Assembly (NCBI RefSeq): GCF_013131805.1
Contig: NZ_JABJRC010000003.1
Span: forward strand, 310,001 to 374,000
From: Kribbella sandramycini
Lineage (GTDB): Bacteria; Actinomycetota; Actinomycetes; Propionibacteriales; Kribbellaceae
DNA: 64,000 nucleotides
Direction: 5' to 3'
Positions 24,057 through 33,981 of this stretch are shown here, one piece after another. The notes beneath the pieces were generated by a model. The model did no database searches. It saw only the letters and a program-made list of their open reading frames with translations, and was not told the DNA's origin. The translations under genes were made by a program, and so were the position numbers. Each line of letters starts with the position of its first letter. The stretch's first letter is position 1.

Positions 24057-25916
24057 GTGAGCCACTACAAGTCGAATCTGCGGGACATCGAGTTCAATTT
24101 GCTCGAGGTTCTTGGTCGGGGCGAGGTGCTCGGGCAGGGGCCGTATGCCGAGATGGACGTCGAGACGGCGCGTGAGGTCTTGGGGGAGATCGATCGGCTG
24201 GCGAAGAACGAGGTGGCGGCTTCGTTCGAGGAGGCTGACCGGAACCCGCCGGTGTTCGACCCGGAGACGCACGAGGTGCGGATGCCGGAGGCGTTCAAGA
24301 AGAGCTACCACGCCTACATGGACGCCGAGTGGTACAAGCTCGAGCTGCCGCCGGAGCTGGGTGGTCAGCCGACGCCGCCGTCGCTGCGCTGGGCCGCCGC
24401 GGAGATGATCCTGGGCGCGAACCCCGCCGTCCACATCTATGCCGCCGGGCCGAACTTCGCGCACGTACTGTGGCGCAACGGCATCGACCGGGACAAGAAG
24501 ATCGCCCAGCACATGATCGAGCGCGGCTGGGGCGCGACCATGGTGCTGACCGAGCCGGACGCCGGCTCCGACGTCGGCGCGGGTCGCACGAAGGCCACTC
24601 TGCAGGAGGACGGCAGCTGGCACATCGAGGGCGTCAAGCGGTTCATCACCTCGGGTGAGCACGACATGACCGAGAACATCGTGCACCTGGTGCTGGCCCG
24701 CCCGCAGGGCGTCGAGGGCGTCGGCGGTCCGGGGACGAAGGGCCTCAGCCTGTTCATCGTCCCGAAGTTCGACTTCGACCTGGAGACCGGCGAGCTGACC
24801 GGCGAGCGGAACGGCGCCTTCGTCACCGGTGTCGAGAAGAAGATGGGGATCAAGGTCTCCACGACCTGCGAGCTCACCTTCGGCGACGGCGTCCCGGCCA
24901 AGGGCTGGCTGCTCGGCGAGGTGCACGACGGGATCGCCCAGATGTTCCAGGTGATCGAGTACGCGCGAATGATGGTCGGCACCAAGGCCATCGCGACGCT
25001 GTCGTCGGGCTACCTGAACGCGCTCGACTACGCCAAGGAGCGCGTCCAGGGCGCCGACCTGACCAACCCGGCCAAGGACGCGCCGCGGGTCACGATCACC
25101 CACCACCCCGACGTCCGCCGTTCGCTGCTCACGCAGAAGGCGTACGCCGAGGCGCTGCGCTCGCTGGTGCTCTTCACCGCCACCTACCAGGACCGCGCCG
25201 AGCAGGCCCGGTACGCCGGTGAACACGACGCGGTCGCCGAAGGCGTGAACGACCTGCTGCTGCCGCTGGTCAAGGGCTACGGCTCGGAGAAGTCCTGGAC
25301 GCTGCTCGGCACCGAGTCGCTGCAGACCTTCGGCGGCTCCGGCTTCCTGCAGGACTACCCGATCGAGCAGTACGTCCGCGACGCCAAGATCGACACCCTC
25401 TACGAGGGCACCACCGCGATCCAGGGTCAGGACCTGTTCTTCCGCAAGATCATCAAGGACCAGGGCAAGGCCCTCGGCCACCTGGCCGAGCAGATCCAGG
25501 CCTTCGTCGCCTCCGAGGCCGGCAACGGCCGCCTGAAGGAGGAGCGCGGCCTGCTCGCGAAGGGGCTCGAGGACACCCAGAAGCTGCTGGGCATCATGGG
25601 CCAGGCCCTGATGGCCGGCAACCCGCAGGCCGAGAACGGCGACCCGCGCAACGTCTACAAGGTCGCGCTGAACACCTCGCGGCTGCTGTTCGTGCTCGGC
25701 GACGTCGTCTGCTCGTGGCTGATGCTGCGCCAGGCCGAGGTCGCGCTGGAGAAGCTGGGCGGCGAGCTCTCGCCGGCCGACCAGGACTTCTACACCGGCA
25801 AGATCGCCGCGGCCCAGTGGTTCGTCCGGTCCACGATGCCGTCGGTCCGCGCCGAGCGGATCAAGGCCGAGCTGACCGATCTCGACATCATGGACCTGCC
25901 CGAGTCCGCGTTCTGA
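24057..25916 (+). CDS. fadE5: Acyl-CoA dehydrogenase, FadE5-like
   Basis: The 619-residue protein starts [19 protein letters not shown], as in mycobacterial FadE5. It has the long acyl-CoA dehydrogenase layout with an extra C-terminal domain: N-terminal helices, the flavin-contact region [18 protein letters not shown] (about 163-180), [16 protein letters not shown], and the late segment [21 protein letters not shown] with the terminal [12 protein letters not shown]. It oxidises acyl-CoA and reduces the electron-transfer flavoprotein. GTG at 24057 follows GAAGGGG. Two TetR-type palindromes lie directly upstream. Confidence 0.9.
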   Translation: MSHYKSNLRDIEFNLLEVLGRGEVLGQGPYAEMDVETAREVLGEIDRLAKNEVAASFEEADRNPPVFDPETHEVRMPEAFKKSYHAYMDAEWYKLELPPELGGQPTPPSLRWAAAEMILGANPAVHIYAAGPNFAHVLWRNGIDRDKKIAQHMIERGWGATMVLTEPDAGSDVGAGRTKATLQEDGSWHIEGVKRFITSGEHDMTENIVHLVLARPQGVEGVGGPGTKGLSLFIVPKFDFDLETGELTGERNGAFVTGVEKKMGIKVSTTCELTFGDGVPAKGWLLGEVHDGIAQMFQVIEYARMMVGTKAIATLSSGYLNALDYAKERVQGADLTNPAKDAPRVTITHHPDVRRSLLTQKAYAEALRSLVLFTATYQDRAEQARYAGEHDAVAEGVNDLLLPLVKGYGSEKSWTLLGTESLQTFGGSGFLQDYPIEQYVRDAKIDTLYEGTTAIQGQDLFFRKIIKDQGKALGHLAEQIQAFVASEAGNGRLKEERGLLAKGLEDTQKLLGIMGQALMAGNPQAENGDPRNVYKVALNTSRLLFVLGDVVCSWLMLRQAEVALEKLGGELSPADQDFYTGKIAAAQWFVRSTMPSVRAERIKAELTDLDIMDLPESAF

Positions 25917-25951
25917 GGAATCCCTTACCTGTCAGGGTTTCGGGGCATCCC

Positions 25952-25971
25952 GGGGCAGATCGATCTGCCCC
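25952..25971. terminator. Perfect palindrome after fadE5
   Basis: GGGGCAGATC/GATCTGCCCC is a 20-bp perfect palindrome starting 36 bp after the fadE5 stop. No T-run follows. Probable terminator, although such a loopless palindrome could equally be a protein site. Confidence 0.45.
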
Positions 25972-26150
25972 ACGATCTGGCCTTCCCAAAGACCGGTTCG
26001 GTGTAGCAGCGTTTCGTCCCGTGTGCACACGGCGCGCCCCTGGCTTGGCTTCCCCTGTCCTCGCCAGGGTCGCGCCACATCCGGAACCGGATCCCCCCGG
26101 GCCGCGTCCGTGTGAACATGTCCGGACCGACGCCACGTAAGGTGTCGGCG

Positions 26151-27326
26151 ATGCCCGCCCGCCTCGCCGCCGCCCTGTTCGCCGTACTGGCGTTCCTCCC
26201 GGTCGTTCCCGCGCACGCGGCGGCGCCCGAGGTCCCCGACCGGATCGCGGCGGCCTGGCGAACCGACCGCCTGTACGTCGACGATCGACTGACCGTCCCC
26301 GATTCCGAGCTGGACCGGATCCGCGCGGCCGCCAAGACGGCCGGCTTCCCCGTCTACATCGCGCTCGTGCCGCAGACGCCGTACCTGCGCAAGATCCAGT
26401 ACGACCTGCCCACGCTGCTCCAGGCCCGAACGGGCCAGCCGGGGCTGTACGTCGTGCAGGTCGTCAGCGGCGACTACTGGAACGGGATCGAGGAGCTCTA
26501 CCGGCCGGGCGGGCTCAAGGGCAAGTCGCTGATCAGCGTGATCTCGGCCGACAAGCAACGCCTCGACCTGGTGAACGACCGGCCCGCGCCGCAGGTCGTC
26601 CGGACCATCCAGCAGGCGCAGACGGCGTACGACGGCCGCCCACTGCCCCCGATCGCCGCCGAGGACCGCGAGCCGGAGCGGCCGAACCGCGGCAGCTCGG
26701 TGACCGATCAGGAAGACCGGGCAGCGTTCATCGGGCTCGGCGCCGGCGGGTTCATCGGGTTCGTGCTGACGCTCTTCCTCGCCTTCCGCCGCAAGCGCCG
26801 GCCACGACGCGTCGGCGCCGAGCCGAACAGCTACGTCACCGAGATCCGGCGGCAGGCCGATCTGGGGATCAGGAAGGCCGCGCACGCCATCTCCCGACTG
26901 GAGGCCAAGCCCCGGCTCACGCTGGAGCAGCTCGACCAGCGCGATGACGCGAACCGCCGGCTCGCCGCCGCCCGCGCCCTGCGCGCGGACGACCCGGACG
27001 GGTTGCTAGCGGTCGCCGGCGCCCTGCTACTCAGTCGGCAGGCGCAGCGGGCCGCCAACGGCGCGAAGGTGCCGCCGCCGTGCTTCTTCGACCCAACGCA
27101 CAACTTCGGCACCACGCACGTCGACTGGGACGGCGTGGAGGTGCCCGCGTGCAAGCTCTGCGCGACCCGGATGGCGAAGGGTCAGGCCCCACGCGGCCTG
27201 CATGTGAAATCCGTGCCGTACTGGACGCTCGACCCGGCGGACAGCCCGCTGGTCGCGACCGGTTTCGGCGCGCTCACCGACGACCTGCCGGAGCGCATCA
27301 CCGGACGATTGGACGATGCCCGGTGA
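26151..27326 (+). CDS. Secreted-domain/single-span/Cys-motif protein, paralogue 1 of 3
   Basis: ATG at 26151 gives a clean signal peptide (MPARLAAALFAVLAFL, cleavage near AHA) with AAGGTG upstream; GTG 26112 and ATG 26118 are in-frame alternatives. The extracellular domain (about 25-170) carries DRLYVDDRLTVP and GFPVYIALVPQT, a pattern shared by all three tandem genes and reminiscent of the TPM fold. A TM helix lies at about 190-210. The cytoplasmic part (211-391) ends in a putative metal motif: Cys311, His317, Cys334, Cys337. The stop overlaps the next gene (GTGA). Function unknown; a membrane signalling or stress role is possible. Confidence 0.65.
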   Translation: MPARLAAALFAVLAFLPVVPAHAAAPEVPDRIAAAWRTDRLYVDDRLTVPDSELDRIRAAAKTAGFPVYIALVPQTPYLRKIQYDLPTLLQARTGQPGLYVVQVVSGDYWNGIEELYRPGGLKGKSLISVISADKQRLDLVNDRPAPQVVRTIQQAQTAYDGRPLPPIAAEDREPERPNRGSSVTDQEDRAAFIGLGAGGFIGFVLTLFLAFRRKRRPRRVGAEPNSYVTEIRRQADLGIRKAAHAISRLEAKPRLTLEQLDQRDDANRRLAAARALRADDPDGLLAVAGALLLSRQAQRAANGAKVPPPCFFDPTHNFGTTHVDWDGVEVPACKLCATRMAKGQAPRGLHVKSVPYWTLDPADSPLVATGFGALTDDLPERITGRLDDAR

Positions 27327-27961
27327 AGCGCCTCTTGATGTTGCTACTGGCAACCATTGCCGTGACGGCGCTGCCGGCCGCCGCCGCACCAGCGGATCCG
27401 CGAGTCACCGCAGCTGTGCAGGCCTGGAAGACCGAGCCGCTGTACGTCGATCCGGAGTTCGCTGCGGTGGCCGACGTCCAGCCGATGCTGGAGGTCATTC
27501 GGGGTGCGAAGGTGCCGGTGTACGTCGCGGTCGCGCCGACCGGTGAGTGGTTCGCCGAGAAGGGCGATGCGGCACTGTTGGCCGGGTGGCTCGCCCACGC
27601 GAACGCCAAACCGGGCCTGTACGTCGTGATGGACCGCAACATAACGAGCGGCGTCGAGCACGAGCTGGCGGCGTACGCCCCCGGGCGAGCTTGGGCCCGC
27701 GATTCGGACCAGGCGCTGAGCGCACAGCTGAGCGAGTATCTGGCCGACGTGCGCGTCGGCGACCGGTACGACGCCGAGCCGGCGCGGACGACGCCGTACA
27801 AGCGGGAGCCGCGGCCGGAGCCCGAGCCGGAGCGGTTCACCATCGGCAAGGCGATCGGGAACGGCGTCGGCGGCGGCGTCTTGGGGTTGCTGGGCGGCGC
27901 GCTGCTGGCTGGCGTGGTGGTGGCGGTGGCCGCTCTCACCGGACGGGGAGGCAAGTCATGA
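27323..27961 (+). CDS. Short paralogue 2 of 3: secreted domain with C-terminal TM only
   Basis: The 212-residue protein repeats the N-terminal pattern of its neighbours: a signal peptide, TEPLYVDPEFAAV, VPVYVAVAP and KPGLYVVMDR. One transmembrane helix (about 181-205) is followed by only a short GRGGKS tail, so the Cys-containing cytoplasmic domain is absent. GTG 27323 overlaps the preceding stop and the end overlaps the third gene (ATGA). The gene may act as an accessory subunit of its neighbours; that is inference. Confidence 0.65.
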   Translation: MKRLLMLLLATIAVTALPAAAAPADPRVTAAVQAWKTEPLYVDPEFAAVADVQPMLEVIRGAKVPVYVAVAPTGEWFAEKGDAALLAGWLAHANAKPGLYVVMDRNITSGVEHELAAYAPGRAWARDSDQALSAQLSEYLADVRVGDRYDAEPARTTPYKREPRPEPEPERFTIGKAIGNGVGGGVLGLLGGALLAGVVVAVAALTGRGGKS

Positions 27962-29205
27962 GGGTGCTGTCGATGCTGGGCGCGGTGACGATGCTGCTGG
28001 CGACGTCCGTCGTCCCGGCGTGGGCGCAGACGCCGGCCGAGCGGGCGCAGGAGATCGCGACCGCGCTGCAGAAGGACCGGCTGTACGTCGATCCGGCGTA
28101 CGGCCCGGCGTTGCCGGAGAGCCAGCGCGCCGACGTCCGCGCGAAGGCGGAGGCGCTCGGCTTCCCGGTCTACTCGGTCGTGCTGCCGCTGACGGCGGGG
28201 GACGCGTTCCAGGGCAAGGAGAGCACCGCGCTCACCCTGATCATCGACGCGCTGCGCAAACCGGGTCTGTACGTCGTCGTGAACGGCGGCTCCCGCTTCC
28301 CGTGGTACGAGGCTCATGAGCTGCCGGACGTCAGCGAGGACAAGCTCCGTGCGGCCCGGCAGCGGGCGCTCGACGACACGGACTACGACGCCGGGCCGAC
28401 TCAGGTGCTCGCCCGGATGTACCAGGTGCTCGCCGACCCGTCGCTGCCCGTCCCGACCAAGTCGACCCGCCCGAGCCGCAGCGCGCCCGACCGGTCGGGC
28501 GACGACGGCTCGTCGGCCGGCAAGGTCGTCGGGTACGTCGTCCTCGGTCTCGCCGTTCTGGTGGGCCTTGGCCTGTTGATCGGGCGGATCCGGTCGGGGC
28601 ATGGCCCGAAATCGGGGCATGCCCCGCATTCACGGGGAGGGAAGCCCTTCGCCATCCCGCCGCATGTCGCCGCCACCGTCGCGGCCGAGCAGCGCCGGCA
28701 GCTGACCCGTGAGGTCAACCGCGAGCTCACGGCCCTCGGCTCCGAGCTCGCGGCCCTGCCCGACGCCCGCGGTCTGGCCCTCCGGCACCAACAGTCCGCC
28801 CTCGACGCGCACCACGCGGCCGCCAAGGTCCTGGACGCCTCGGAGGATCTGCTCGACGTGGTCGGTGCGAAGGTCCTCCTCGACCAGGCCCACCGCTCCT
28901 ACGACGCGGCCGTCGCCGTCGCCGCCGATCGCCCGATCCCCGACGTACCTGGCCTCTGCGCCTTCAACCCCCTCCACGGCCGAGCCGCCACCACCCCCAC
29001 CCAGGTCAAGTCCGGCGACACCACGGTCGCCCTGCCGCTCTGCACCCAATGCCGCCAAGCCCTCAAACGCGGCAAAGCCCCCGCCTCCCTCCCCGGCGCA
29101 GACGGCCCCTACTGGCACGGCACCGACCTCTGGGCCCGCACCTTCTACGGCGCCATCGGCGACGACCTCCCCGCCGCCGTCGCCCGCGGCGACCACCGCG
29201 ACTAG
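27958..29205 (+). CDS. Secreted-domain/single-span/Cys-motif protein, paralogue 3 of 3
   Basis: The 415-residue protein has a signal peptide, the KDRLYVDPAYGP...GFPVYSVVLPL...KPGLYVVVNG domain, and a TM helix at about 190-211. A cytoplasmic helical region and the same C-terminal cysteine pattern as paralogue 1 follow: Cys334, His340, Cys362, Cys365. The identical C-x5-H and CxxC layout argues for a shared metal-binding tail. It is coupled by ATGA to paralogue 2. The extracellular domain is reminiscent of TPM/Psb32-type domains, but this is a weak resemblance. Confidence 0.65.
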   Translation: MRVLSMLGAVTMLLATSVVPAWAQTPAERAQEIATALQKDRLYVDPAYGPALPESQRADVRAKAEALGFPVYSVVLPLTAGDAFQGKESTALTLIIDALRKPGLYVVVNGGSRFPWYEAHELPDVSEDKLRAARQRALDDTDYDAGPTQVLARMYQVLADPSLPVPTKSTRPSRSAPDRSGDDGSSAGKVVGYVVLGLAVLVGLGLLIGRIRSGHGPKSGHAPHSRGGKPFAIPPHVAATVAAEQRRQLTREVNRELTALGSELAALPDARGLALRHQQSALDAHHAAAKVLDASEDLLDVVGAKVLLDQAHRSYDAAVAVAADRPIPDVPGLCAFNPLHGRAATTPTQVKSGDTTVALPLCTQCRQALKRGKAPASLPGADGPYWHGTDLWARTFYGAIGDDLPAAVARGDHRD

Positions 29206-29297
29206 GGCTCTGTCAGGGGTGTTCCCGGGGGTTCGCCGGATCCTCGGAAGCACACGGCCGCCGTACGGTCGTTGCAGACCAACGGTGGAGGCGGACG

Positions 29298-30065
29298 ATG
29301 GAGAGCAAGAAGCTCGGGGTGGCGGTGCTGGTGATCGCGGCCGGATTCGGGTTGTGGCAGTTCGGTGATCGGGGCAAGGACGCCGAGCACCGGGTGGACG
29401 CGAAGATCGATACGGTGCAACTGGCGGCGGATCGGGCTGACATCAGCATCCGGGTGTCGGACGACGAGCAGACCGTCGTCCGGGAGAAACGGCGCTTCTG
29501 GTTCTTCGATCGCGACGACGCGTACTCCGTCGACGGCGGCACGCTGAAGCTGGACGGCGACTGCGGCTGGAACTGCGATGCCGATTTCGAGGTGACCGTG
29601 CCCAAGGGCACCAAGGTGATCGGTAAGAGCGGTAGCGGCGACCTGAAGCTCGTCGGCGTGGCCGGGGTGGACGCCGACGCGCGCTCCGGCGACATCGAGG
29701 TGTCGAACGTGAGCGGGGACGTCGACCTCGACCTGACCTCCGGCGACGTCTCGGTCCACAACCTGACCGGCCGGCTGAACGTGAAGGCGAACTCGGGTGA
29801 CATCGAGGCCGCCGGGCTGCGCGGCGGGGCCGTCGCGGTCGAGACCACCTCGGGTGACATGGAGCTGCAGCTGAGCGAGGCGAACGACATCCGCGCCAAA
29901 GGCACCAGCGGCGACATCGAGATCAGCGCCCCTGGCGACGGCTACCGCGTCGACACCAGGACCCGTAGCGGCGACATCGAGAACGGCTTCGGCAACGACA
30001 GCTCCGGCGCCCGCTCGCTGAGCGTCGAAACGGTCAGCGGCGATATCGAACTGCAGCGCAACTGA
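29298..30065 (+). CDS. Membrane-anchored DUF4097 protein
   Basis: The 255-residue protein has one N-terminal hydrophobic segment (residues 6-21) acting as an anchor or uncleaved signal, then a long stretch of SGDIE/SGDVS repeats of about 20 residues (roughly 110-255), the DUF4097 beta-helix type. Codons before 29298 are open but lack an anchor; GGTGGAG lies 7 bp upstream of this ATG. It is related to the soluble DUF4097 protein at 7101-7934. It may be an envelope scaffold; no activity is known. Confidence 0.75.
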   Translation: MESKKLGVAVLVIAAGFGLWQFGDRGKDAEHRVDAKIDTVQLAADRADISIRVSDDEQTVVREKRRFWFFDRDDAYSVDGGTLKLDGDCGWNCDADFEVTVPKGTKVIGKSGSGDLKLVGVAGVDADARSGDIEVSNVSGDVDLDLTSGDVSVHNLTGRLNVKANSGDIEAAGLRGGAVAVETTSGDMELQLSEANDIRAKGTSGDIEISAPGDGYRVDTRTRSGDIENGFGNDSSGARSLSVETVSGDIELQRN

Positions 30066-30121
30066 CCGTTTGGCAACGGGTACTTGGGGCCAGTCAGAGC
30101 GATCGGCTGGGAGGCCCTGAG

Positions 30122-30370
30122 ATGAGTATCGGTGTTGGGATCTTCTTGATGGTGGTCGGCGCGATCTTCGCGTTCGCCGTCCGGGACAGCTGGGACGCGG
30201 TCAACCTGACCGTGGTCGGCTACATCCTGATGTTGGCAGGTCTGGCCGGGATCGTCCTCTCCTTCTACATCACCAACCGGCGGCGCCGCGTCGAGACCGA
30301 CGCGATCGACCCGGCGATCGAGGAGGAGTACCGGGTGGTCGAGGAACACCACCGGGATGTCAGGGAGTAG
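30122..30370 (+). CDS. DUF6458-like small membrane protein
   Basis: The 82-residue protein has two transmembrane helices (about 3-20 and 32-52) joined by a short RDSWDAVNLT loop, followed by a charged tail (NRRRRVETDAIDPAIEEEY). This matches the small DUF6458-type two-span proteins found in actinobacteria, of unknown function. It ends with an 11-bp overlap of the convergent thioredoxin-NHL gene. Confidence 0.75.
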   Translation: MSIGVGIFLMVVGAIFAFAVRDSWDAVNLTVVGYILMLAGLAGIVLSFYITNRRRRVETDAIDPAIEEEYRVVEEHHRDVRE

Positions 30371-32141
30371 CCGCTCCGGACAGCACCAATTCGAGCCGGG
30401 CCGGCCCGTCCGCGGTGACGCGGACGGGCACGCCCCAGTCCTGCCGGTGCATGTGGCAGGCAGGGAACTCCACGGCGTCCGAGTCGTCACAGGACGCTGC
30501 CTGAACCGCGACGTGCAGGACGCCGTCGCCCACGCGCTCGTCGATCACCAACCGGCGGACCAGCTCGGTCGAGTCGCCCGAGCCCTCCTTCAGCAGCCCC
30601 TCCGGCGTCGACGACACCAGCAGCCGCGTCGACGGACCGTAGCGGTCGTCGAGTTTCTGCCCGGGCGGCGAGGCGAAAACGACCTCGAGCGTGACCTCGC
30701 CGCCGGCGATCTCCATCGGCGGACGCTGTGTCCGGGTGCTGAACTCGGACGCCGTCGCCGACGCGCCGAGCGGGATCCGGGTGATCCGGTGCGCGGCCGA
30801 CTCGACCACGAGCAGCTCGTTGCCGACGACAACGGCCCCGCTGGGCTCGGCCAGGTCGGTGGCCATCGTGTCGACGGTCTCGGTGCGTGGGTCGTACCGG
30901 CGGACGGCGCCGTTGTAGGTGTCCGCGATCGCAATCGAGCCGTCCGGGAGCACGGTGACGCCGAGCGGATGCTGCAGCAACGCCTCACTCGCCTTGCCGT
31001 CCCGCAGGCCGAAGTCGAACAGGCCGGTCCCGACGGCGGTGTGGACGTCGGTGTCGACCCAGCGCAGCGCCGAGATCTCGGAGTCCGCCAGCCACAGGCG
31101 ATCGCCGTCCGCCGCGAGCCCACTCGTCTGCGCGAACCACGCCTCCCGCGGGTCGCCGTCCTTCAGGCCCTCATTCGTCGTCCCGGCGGCAACCTCGGTG
31201 ACCTTGCTGATCGGATCGAACGTCCACAACTGATGGACGCCGGCCATCGCGATCCACACCTTGCCCTGCCACCAGGCGACATCCCAGGGCGAGCTGAGGA
31301 CGTCGGTGCTGTCGCCGTCCATCCACTGCTTGCCCGTGCCGACCAGCGTCGTCACGACGCCCGACTCCAGCGACACCCCACGCAACGCGTGGTTGACCGT
31401 ATCGGCGACGACCACGTCGTACCCGACCTGCGCCGCGATCTCACTCGGCAGCACCGTCAGCCCGTTCGGCTCCGAGAAGCTCGGCGTCGCTCCGTCCGCG
31501 AACCCGCGCTGCCCGCTCCCGATCCGCCGGACCAGCGTCTCCGCATCCGGCCCCAACTCGGCCAGACTGTGATTCCCGGCGTCCGCGACCAGCAGATTTC
31601 CGTTGCCCAGCACAACCAGCTTGGCCGGGAACCGCAACTCCGACCACTCCGGCTCCGGAGCGACGTACGGCGACCGCCCGCGGGTCAACGTCCCCTTGGT
31701 CTCGTGCTCGGCGATCAGCTCACCCAGCAACGCATCCAGCGCATGCGCGTGCCCCTCACCCGAGTACTGCGCGACGATGTACCCGTTGGGATCCACCAGT
31801 ACCAACGTCGGCCACGCCCGCGCCGTGTAGTTCTGCCACGTCACCAGCTCCGGATCGTCCAACACCGGATGCCCCACCTCATACCGCTCGACGGCAGCCC
31901 GAACCGCCGCCTCCTCCCCCTCGTGCGCAAACTTCGGCGAATGCACCCCCACAATCACCAACGCATCGCCGTACTTGTCTTCCAGCGGGCGCAACTCGTC
32001 CAGCACATGCAGGCAGTTGATACAGCAGAACGTCCAGAAATCGAGCAGCAGAAACCGCCCCCGGAAGTCGGCCAGCGCCAACTCCCGCCCTCCGGTGTTC
32101 AACCACCCACGACCCTTGAGCTCCGGCGCACGCAAATACAT
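30360..32141 (-). CDS. Thioredoxin-like domain fused to NHL beta-propeller (NHLRC2-type)
   Basis: The 593-residue protein has a thioredoxin-like domain (residues 20-150) with FWTFCCINCLH, giving an active-site-like Cys40-x-x-Cys43. An NHL-type propeller follows with repeats such as PNGLTVLPSE, DTVNHALRG and HPLGVTVLPDGSIAIADTYN. This is the architecture of NHLRC2 and its bacterial relatives; their substrate is unknown. No signal peptide is seen, so it is likely cytoplasmic. The start ATG at 32141 has only a weak GGCGGT ahead of it, so the message may be leaderless. Confidence 0.85.
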   Translation of the reverse strand: MYLRAPELKGRGWLNTGGRELALADFRGRFLLLDFWTFCCINCLHVLDELRPLEDKYGDALVIVGVHSPKFAHEGEEAAVRAAVERYEVGHPVLDDPELVTWQNYTARAWPTLVLVDPNGYIVAQYSGEGHAHALDALLGELIAEHETKGTLTRGRSPYVAPEPEWSELRFPAKLVVLGNGNLLVADAGNHSLAELGPDAETLVRRIGSGQRGFADGATPSFSEPNGLTVLPSEIAAQVGYDVVVADTVNHALRGVSLESGVVTTLVGTGKQWMDGDSTDVLSSPWDVAWWQGKVWIAMAGVHQLWTFDPISKVTEVAAGTTNEGLKDGDPREAWFAQTSGLAADGDRLWLADSEISALRWVDTDVHTAVGTGLFDFGLRDGKASEALLQHPLGVTVLPDGSIAIADTYNGAVRRYDPRTETVDTMATDLAEPSGAVVVGNELLVVESAAHRITRIPLGASATASEFSTRTQRPPMEIAGGEVTLEVVFASPPGQKLDDRYGPSTRLLVSSTPEGLLKEGSGDSTELVRRLVIDERVGDGVLHVAVQAASCDDSDAVEFPACHMHRQDWGVPVRVTADGPARLELVLSGAATP

Positions 32142-32197
32142 ACCGCCATTCTGCGCCCACCCGCCAAGCCGTCGACCGACGGACCGGGATGTGGGAA

Positions 32198-33835
32198 CTA
32201 GCGGGGGAGGATGAGGGTGTCGGTGAGGAGTTTGGCGGTTTTGCGGAGGGTGGCGGGGGAGGATGCCAGGTCGGTGGCGAGGGCGTAGGGGGTGAGGGGT
32301 TCGCCGGGGCCGACCAGGCGGTGGCGGTGGGCGAGCAGCCAGACGATGGCTCGGGGCCAGGTGGAGAGGCGGGCTTTGGCCAGGAGGTCGGGGGCGTCGC
32401 GGACGAGTCGTTCGGCGATGTCGAAGGCGTCCGGGGCGTAGGCGGTGCCGAGGGTTTCGCCGGCCATCAGCCAGGCGTGCGGGGCCAGGACGGAGAGGGT
32501 GGCGGCCTGGGACTTGTCGAGGCCCTGGAGATCGGGGCGGGGCGGGGAGCCGAGACCGGAGAGCGCGCGGTAGGCGTCTTCGAGGTCGCTGGTGGTGTCG
32601 TCGAGGAAGACTCGCTCACCGGGTTTGCCGTCGCCGGCCGGGTCGATGATCGCGGCGGCGTCCAGGGCCGGGGCCCAGATGTCGACCGCGTCGACGGCCT
32701 CGTCGATGACGTCGAGGGCGAGCTGGGTGCGATCGCCGGCGTACGCCAGCCAGGCCTTGACGACGGACGGGACGGCGTCGAAGTAGGTGCTGTCGGCAAG
32801 GATCTTGCGCGGTAGCCAGTGTGCCAGGAAGAGCTCGGCGAGGACGGCGCTGACCCGCAGCGGGCCGCCGACGGTGTGGTCGACCGCGTGGTCGACCCAA
32901 AGCCGGACGATATCGGCGGCATCCGCGGACAGGCCGGCGGCGAACGTGGACTCGAGGAACTCGTCGACCAGCTGGTCGCGTTGCCGGGGTGAGAGCAACG
33001 GCCGGATCGGCGGGCGCACCGGGCGCTCGGGCAACTGGGTGAGCCGATTCACCAGCAGGGCCGAGAAGAACTCGAAGTCCTCGCTGACGGGCGGTTCGTC
33101 GTAGTCGTTGGTCTCGCCGAGCGCCTGCAGGATGATGCCGGCCGCCGTCGCCGGGCGGACGGTGCGGATCGTCACCCGGCCGCCGCGCTGGTACGCGTCG
33201 AGTACGCGGTCGACCGGCGGGCCGACGAACACGTCCTTCACGATCGCGCCGATGTTGTTGTCGATGAACACGACCACGGTGTGCGGATGCTGTTCGTCGT
33301 CGTAATCCAGGACGACGCTCAACCCGTCACCGGTGATGTCCTCGGAGACGATCGCGCTGGTCAACCGGAAACCGGCGATCCTGGTCACCCAGTCGGGAAC
33401 CTCGCCTTCCGTGCGCAGGCGGGACAGGTGGGCGCGCTGCAACGGCAGCCGGCCGGCCGGGCCGACCGTCCGCGCGAGCGACGTCAGCAGCAGGAAGGAC
33501 TCCTGGTCCCGGCGTTCGCCGAGCACGCGCGCGGCGTCCGCCCAGAAGAAGCGCTCGACCTCACCGATCTCGTCGGGGCGACCGGCCGGCCAGAGCTGGT
33601 CGGCGAGCATCGCGGCGGAACGGGCGACCGACGCCTCCGCAATCACCGGGTGCAGGCTGCGCGGCGCGGCGGCCAGGTCGAGGGTCAGCGTCTCCAGCAA
33701 GGTTTCGAGCACGGCGACACTCGGCGTGGTGTCGACATCGACACCCGCGGCCGGGCCGTGGGCTTGGTCCGGGCTCGAATCGACGAGCCGCAGGTGGCTG
33801 CGTCGTCCGTCTCGTCCTCGGGGTGACTTGGTCAC
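32198..33835 (-). CDS. Conserved actinobacterial protein of unknown function
   Basis: The 545-residue soluble protein has no signal or membrane helix and no motif I recognise. It has a mixed alpha/beta start (about 140-200, with SVVLDYDDEQHPHTVVVFIDNNIGAIV) and a helical, Asp/Ala-rich remainder (PRQRDQLVDEFLESTFAAG, LVDKSL-like helices). Similar long proteins of this sort are found across actinobacteria. It stands alone between the NHL protein and the sugar importer. Confidence 0.65.
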   Translation of the reverse strand: MTKSPRGRDGRRSHLRLVDSSPDQAHGPAAGVDVDTTPSVAVLETLLETLTLDLAAAPRSLHPVIAEASVARSAAMLADQLWPAGRPDEIGEVERFFWADAARVLGERRDQESFLLLTSLARTVGPAGRLPLQRAHLSRLRTEGEVPDWVTRIAGFRLTSAIVSEDITGDGLSVVLDYDDEQHPHTVVVFIDNNIGAIVKDVFVGPPVDRVLDAYQRGGRVTIRTVRPATAAGIILQALGETNDYDEPPVSEDFEFFSALLVNRLTQLPERPVRPPIRPLLSPRQRDQLVDEFLESTFAAGLSADAADIVRLWVDHAVDHTVGGPLRVSAVLAELFLAHWLPRKILADSTYFDAVPSVVKAWLAYAGDRTQLALDVIDEAVDAVDIWAPALDAAAIIDPAGDGKPGERVFLDDTTSDLEDAYRALSGLGSPPRPDLQGLDKSQAATLSVLAPHAWLMAGETLGTAYAPDAFDIAERLVRDAPDLLAKARLSTWPRAIVWLLAHRHRLVGPGEPLTPYALATDLASSPATLRKTAKLLTDTLILPR

Positions 33836-33888
33836 GTCCGTGAGATTACCGTCCAGTCCCAGGGCGCCGCAGGCCCCTGCGCGCGTCC

Positions 33889-33897
33889 TGTGGACAA
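33889..33897 (-). promoter_or_regulatory. Single Streptomyces-type DnaA box
   Basis: TGTGGACAA is the complement of TTGTCCACA, the form of DnaA box favoured in high-GC actinobacteria. It lies upstream of the conserved unknown gene, alone, and may be fortuitous. Confidence 0.25.
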
Positions 33898-33925
33898 CTT
33901 TATGGACACGCCGTGATCACATGGC

Positions 33926-33968
33926 GACGGCCCGTACAAATTCACGCTCGGAATGTGTACGGGCCGTC
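33926..33968. terminator. Terminator of the sugar ABC importer operon
   Basis: GACGGCCCGTACA and TGTACGGGCCGTC form a perfect 13-bp stem with a 17-nt loop, 14 bp beyond the stop of the second permease gene. Confidence 0.7.
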
Positions 33969-33981
33969 ACCACGAAACAAT

